This document shows, one piece after another, positions 33,086 to 34,918 of a DNA stretch of 34,918 nt. Position 1 is the stretch's first letter. Each line of letters begins with the position of its first letter. Source of the DNA: Fuerstiella sp. (lineage in GTDB: Bacteria; Planctomycetota; Planctomycetia; Planctomycetales; Planctomycetaceae); assembly GCA_014238335.1 (NCBI GenBank), contig JABABI010000062.1:1-34918 (forward strand), in the 5' to 3' direction. The position numbers and the translations under genes are program-made. Under the pieces are notes generated by a model. The model was given only the letters and a program-made list of their open reading frames with translations, did not search any database and was not told the DNA's origin.

Positions 33086-33463
33086 TTAGTAATCGAACCT
33101 GTGTTGCGACATGCTGACGTCAGGCGTATACGTAAAACGTGGATACTCGTACACCGTGATCATGCGTACGTCAACGGCGATGAATCGCCAATACGAGCTG
33201 GGGGCAAACCGATTGAGCTGATTCTGTTCTTTTGCGTAGAGCAGCAACTCGTAAACCATTTCGGCCTCTTCCCGACTGGTGGTTTCAAGAACTGTCGACC
33301 AGCGAAAGTAGTCCGTATCGAAGAACCAATACTCAACCTGGACCTTGTAACTCTTGGTAATGAGGAACCGGTCTTGTACGTGGGCTGCCTGCGATGATTC
33401 TGAAACAGCAACGAAAGCGACCGTGCAGACGAGCAGAAAACTGACACTCTTTGAAAAACGCAT
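33086..33463 (-). CDS. Small secreted protein of unknown function
   Basis: 125 residues. Start at 33463 is well supported by AAGGAG eight bases upstream. The N-terminus is a Sec signal (MRFSKSVSFLLVCTVAFVAV, cleavage likely after 'SQAA' near residue 27). The mature part is about 98 residues and rich in aromatic residues ('KVQVEYWFFDTDYFRWSTVLETTSREEAEMVYELLLYAKEQ', 'YWRFIAVDVRMITVYEY'), reading as a small beta-alpha-beta domain. No Cys pair, heme or catalytic motif. I do not recognise the family. Its excellent ribosome binding site and clean leader argue that it is a real gene in an otherwise decaying region. Confidence 0.75.
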   Translation of the reverse strand: MRFSKSVSFLLVCTVAFVAVSESSQAAHVQDRFLITKSYKVQVEYWFFDTDYFRWSTVLETTSREEAEMVYELLLYAKEQNQLNRFAPSSYWRFIAVDVRMITVYEYPRFTYTPDVSMSQHRFDY

Positions 33464-33589
33464 TTGAATTGCTCCTTGATTTAAGGTCGATGGGACACCT
33501 GCTCAAGCGGGATTCCTGTGCGTTTGTTACATCACATTCTGACTTTCACGGAACAAGTATCTTCGCTGTCTTTCAATTTGTGCGGGAGA

Positions 33590-33979
33590 CAGGATGTGCG
33601 TGGAAGACCAAAGGAGTCCGGGTGACGATACCCGTCAGTACTCGCAAAGCCATTCGACCAGGTATTGTGCCCATCACTGTGAACAGACGGTGCGGGTCAT
33701 CATTCAGTAATACTCGATTCCATCCGAACTTTTTCAGCAGGGCTTCAATCTGAGTATTCTGTGACTCGACAATCTACTGCTGACGATGATTGACGAGACC
33801 GAAGATTGTGGCCAGTGGGATGTGCCGGGGCTGAAGCAGGAAGGACATGGCTGGCACCGGGAATCGGCCAGTTTCCGGCGCCAACCCGTGAAGCGAGGCG
33901 GCTGAGAGGGGAGAATCTGTACAAATTCGGACTGCAAAAAAAACAGAATTTCCAGTTAGGCTGAGTTTCTTGCCCCCAC
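33590..33979 (-). mobile_element. 5' relic of the same insertion sequence (copy 3)
   Basis: On the minus strand the terminus reads GTGGGGGCAAGAAACTCAGC from 33979, matching the left end of the copy at 13101 in 17 of 20 positions. After 131 bp, exactly as in that copy, comes a transposase start at 33848: MSFLLQPRHIPLATIFGLVN, then HRQQ, an in-frame TAG at 33774-33776, and IVESQNTQIEALLKKF. The other copy has QRQQQIIELQNAQIEALLKK. Similarity fades by about 33590, before the catalytic core. The 3' two-thirds are absent. Dead relic. Confidence 0.85.
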
Positions 33980-34024
33980 GGGGACGTGTCTTCCGCGATG
34001 GGGCCTGTAAGCCACCATCAGAAC

Positions 34025-34918
34025 TCACTGGGCGATGCGTTTGTAAATTGATTCACGCGCCTCGTCGGTGGTCAGGATGTCGTCGTCGTTGGCGTCGAAC
34101 AGATCGAACAATTTTCGATGCTTCGCTGGAACCTCCACCTGAATTAGCTTTCCGTCCTTGTTTTTATCGAGTTTGCGGATCGCATTCAGGAGCTCCGAGA
34201 TTTTGATTTGTTGGCCGTCAATCCGTACTTCGTTGGTATCGCCGCCGCTTCGTGGGGCGCTGACCACACGCGGCCGTCCCATGCCGGCGATTTGTCCACC
34301 GGGTTTGGTGCCCGGAACAATGTATTCCACATAGCCAAGATGCATTTCATCTTCTGTCTGCTGCCCCCAGCGAACGGTTTTTGTGGGATCGGGATTTGCC
34401 GGATTGTTTCTGCTGTTGTCGAACCAGCAGGTGAATTGAATCGTGTCTCCCTTATGGAGCGTTTGCGGCTCGGCAAGTTGGTACAGCAGTTGCCAGTTAA
34501 AGTCATAGCGCGGAATGTCCAGCAACATCTCCGTGCCATGGGAAGTTAAAGCTTCGTAGCGAGCCGCTTTTCCTCGTAGGTGCATATGGGGCAGAAATGA
34601 CAGAAGCTGAACATCATACGGAAGACGCAGTGAGGCGGATTCCCGATGGTTTTCAGCAGCTGGGTTTTCTGTTCCGTCTTTTCTAACGCCTGGTGGAATT
34701 CTGATGGTTTTGTTTGAAATGCCGAAGACCTTCACCTCGTGCTTCGGCCGTTCTTTGGCGAATACGAGGCCGATTCGCGTGCTGTCCCGGGTGGCTGTTC
34801 CGTTGGGGGTGTAATGCATCTGAAACCGCAGCGTAGCGCCTTTCGGTAACAGCCGGGCATAGCCGTCCGGGTACACGAGCGTGCTGTTTCCCGGAACGTA
34901 CGCTCCCCAGTATCCAGC
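34025..34918 (-). CDS. Copper type II monooxygenase-like protein with C-terminal EF-hands (5' end outside window)
   Basis: 297 codons are visible and the frame is open to the window edge, so the N-terminus is missing. The sequence matches the C-terminal half of planctomycete proteins built from redoxin or cytochrome domains plus an ascorbate-dependent copper monooxygenase-like module: 'AYVPGNSTLVYPDGYARLLPKG' and 'RFQMHYTPNGT' (His, cf. His172 of peptidylglycine monooxygenase), 'FLPHMHLRGKAARYEA' (His-x-His, cf. 242/244) and 'TEDEMHLGYVEYI' (Met, cf. 314). The residue numbers are from memory of that enzyme. The last about 55 residues hold two EF-hand loops (DKNKDGKLIQVE and DANDDDILTTDE, the latter without the central Gly). 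Substrate and reaction unknown; probably exported. Confidence 0.88.
   Translation of the reverse strand, partial: AGYWGAYVPGNSTLVYPDGYARLLPKGATLRFQMHYTPNGTATRDSTRIGLVFAKERPKHEVKVFGISNKTIRIPPGVRKDGTENPAAENHRESASLRLPYDVQLLSFLPHMHLRGKAARYEALTSHGTEMLLDIPRYDFNWQLLYQLAEPQTLHKGDTIQFTCWFDNSRNNPANPDPTKTVRWGQQTEDEMHLGYVEYIVPGTKPGGQIAGMGRPRVVSAPRSGGDTNEVRIDGQQIKISELLNAIRKLDKNKDGKLIQVEVPAKHRKLFDLFDANDDDILTTDEARESIYKRIAQ

Overview
The window looks like a chromosomal segment of a planctomycete (Planctomycetota). The sequence-level reasons are the family content: a run of DUF1501, DUF1549/DUF1553, pre-peptidase C-terminal (PPC) and PVC-type cytochrome/beta-propeller proteins, a Ser/Thr kinase with the helical 'LT-x-x-Q' N-terminal module typical of that phylum, an exported sugar-acid enzyme pair, an iduronate-2-sulfatase-like gene (here dead) and integrase-core transposons. 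No rRNA, tRNA or CRISPR array was found. Species cannot be named from this sequence alone.

Layout. (1) 1-711: the decayed 3' half of an insertion sequence, preceded by a short 18-bp-period repeat. (2) 787-9976, all minus strand: four large exported proteins (PVC heme/beta-propeller protein, DUF1549/DUF1553 protein, Tat-exported DUF1501 protein, PPC-domain protein). Each of the three gaps between them carries a copy of the same short sequence. (3) 10481-13100, minus: an exported lactonase and a Tat-exported enolase-superfamily dehydratase, then a gene fragment cut off by an insertion sequence. (4) 13101-14501: that insertion sequence, near full length but frameshifted. Comparing it with relics at both window ends defines the element's termini. 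(5) 14526-23548, minus: a compact chemosensory operon in transcription order Ser/Thr kinase with two receiver domains, cheA, chemoreceptor, cheW, cheB, cheR. It has no stand-alone CheY, so the kinase-receiver fusion is the obvious candidate for the output. (6) 23549-34000: a gene-poor, decaying region. It holds a frameshifted secreted protein, an EF-hand protein, a small secreted coiled-coil protein, a secreted deiminase-like enzyme with no normal start codon, a cytochrome-domain fragment, a methyltransferase, a sulfatase pseudogene, an esterase lacking its oxyanion-hole segment, a small secreted protein and a third insertion-sequence relic. (7) 34025-34918: the 3' part of a copper monooxygenase-like protein with C-terminal EF-hands, running off the window.

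The most interesting part is the chemosensory operon. CheA probably passes phosphate to the second, canonical receiver of a soluble Ser/Thr kinase whose first receiver has lost its phosphorylatable Asp. This would be a histidine-to-Ser/Thr-kinase relay fed by a membrane chemoreceptor with methylation-based adaptation. That is inference from domain content and gene order; nothing here proves the phosphotransfer.
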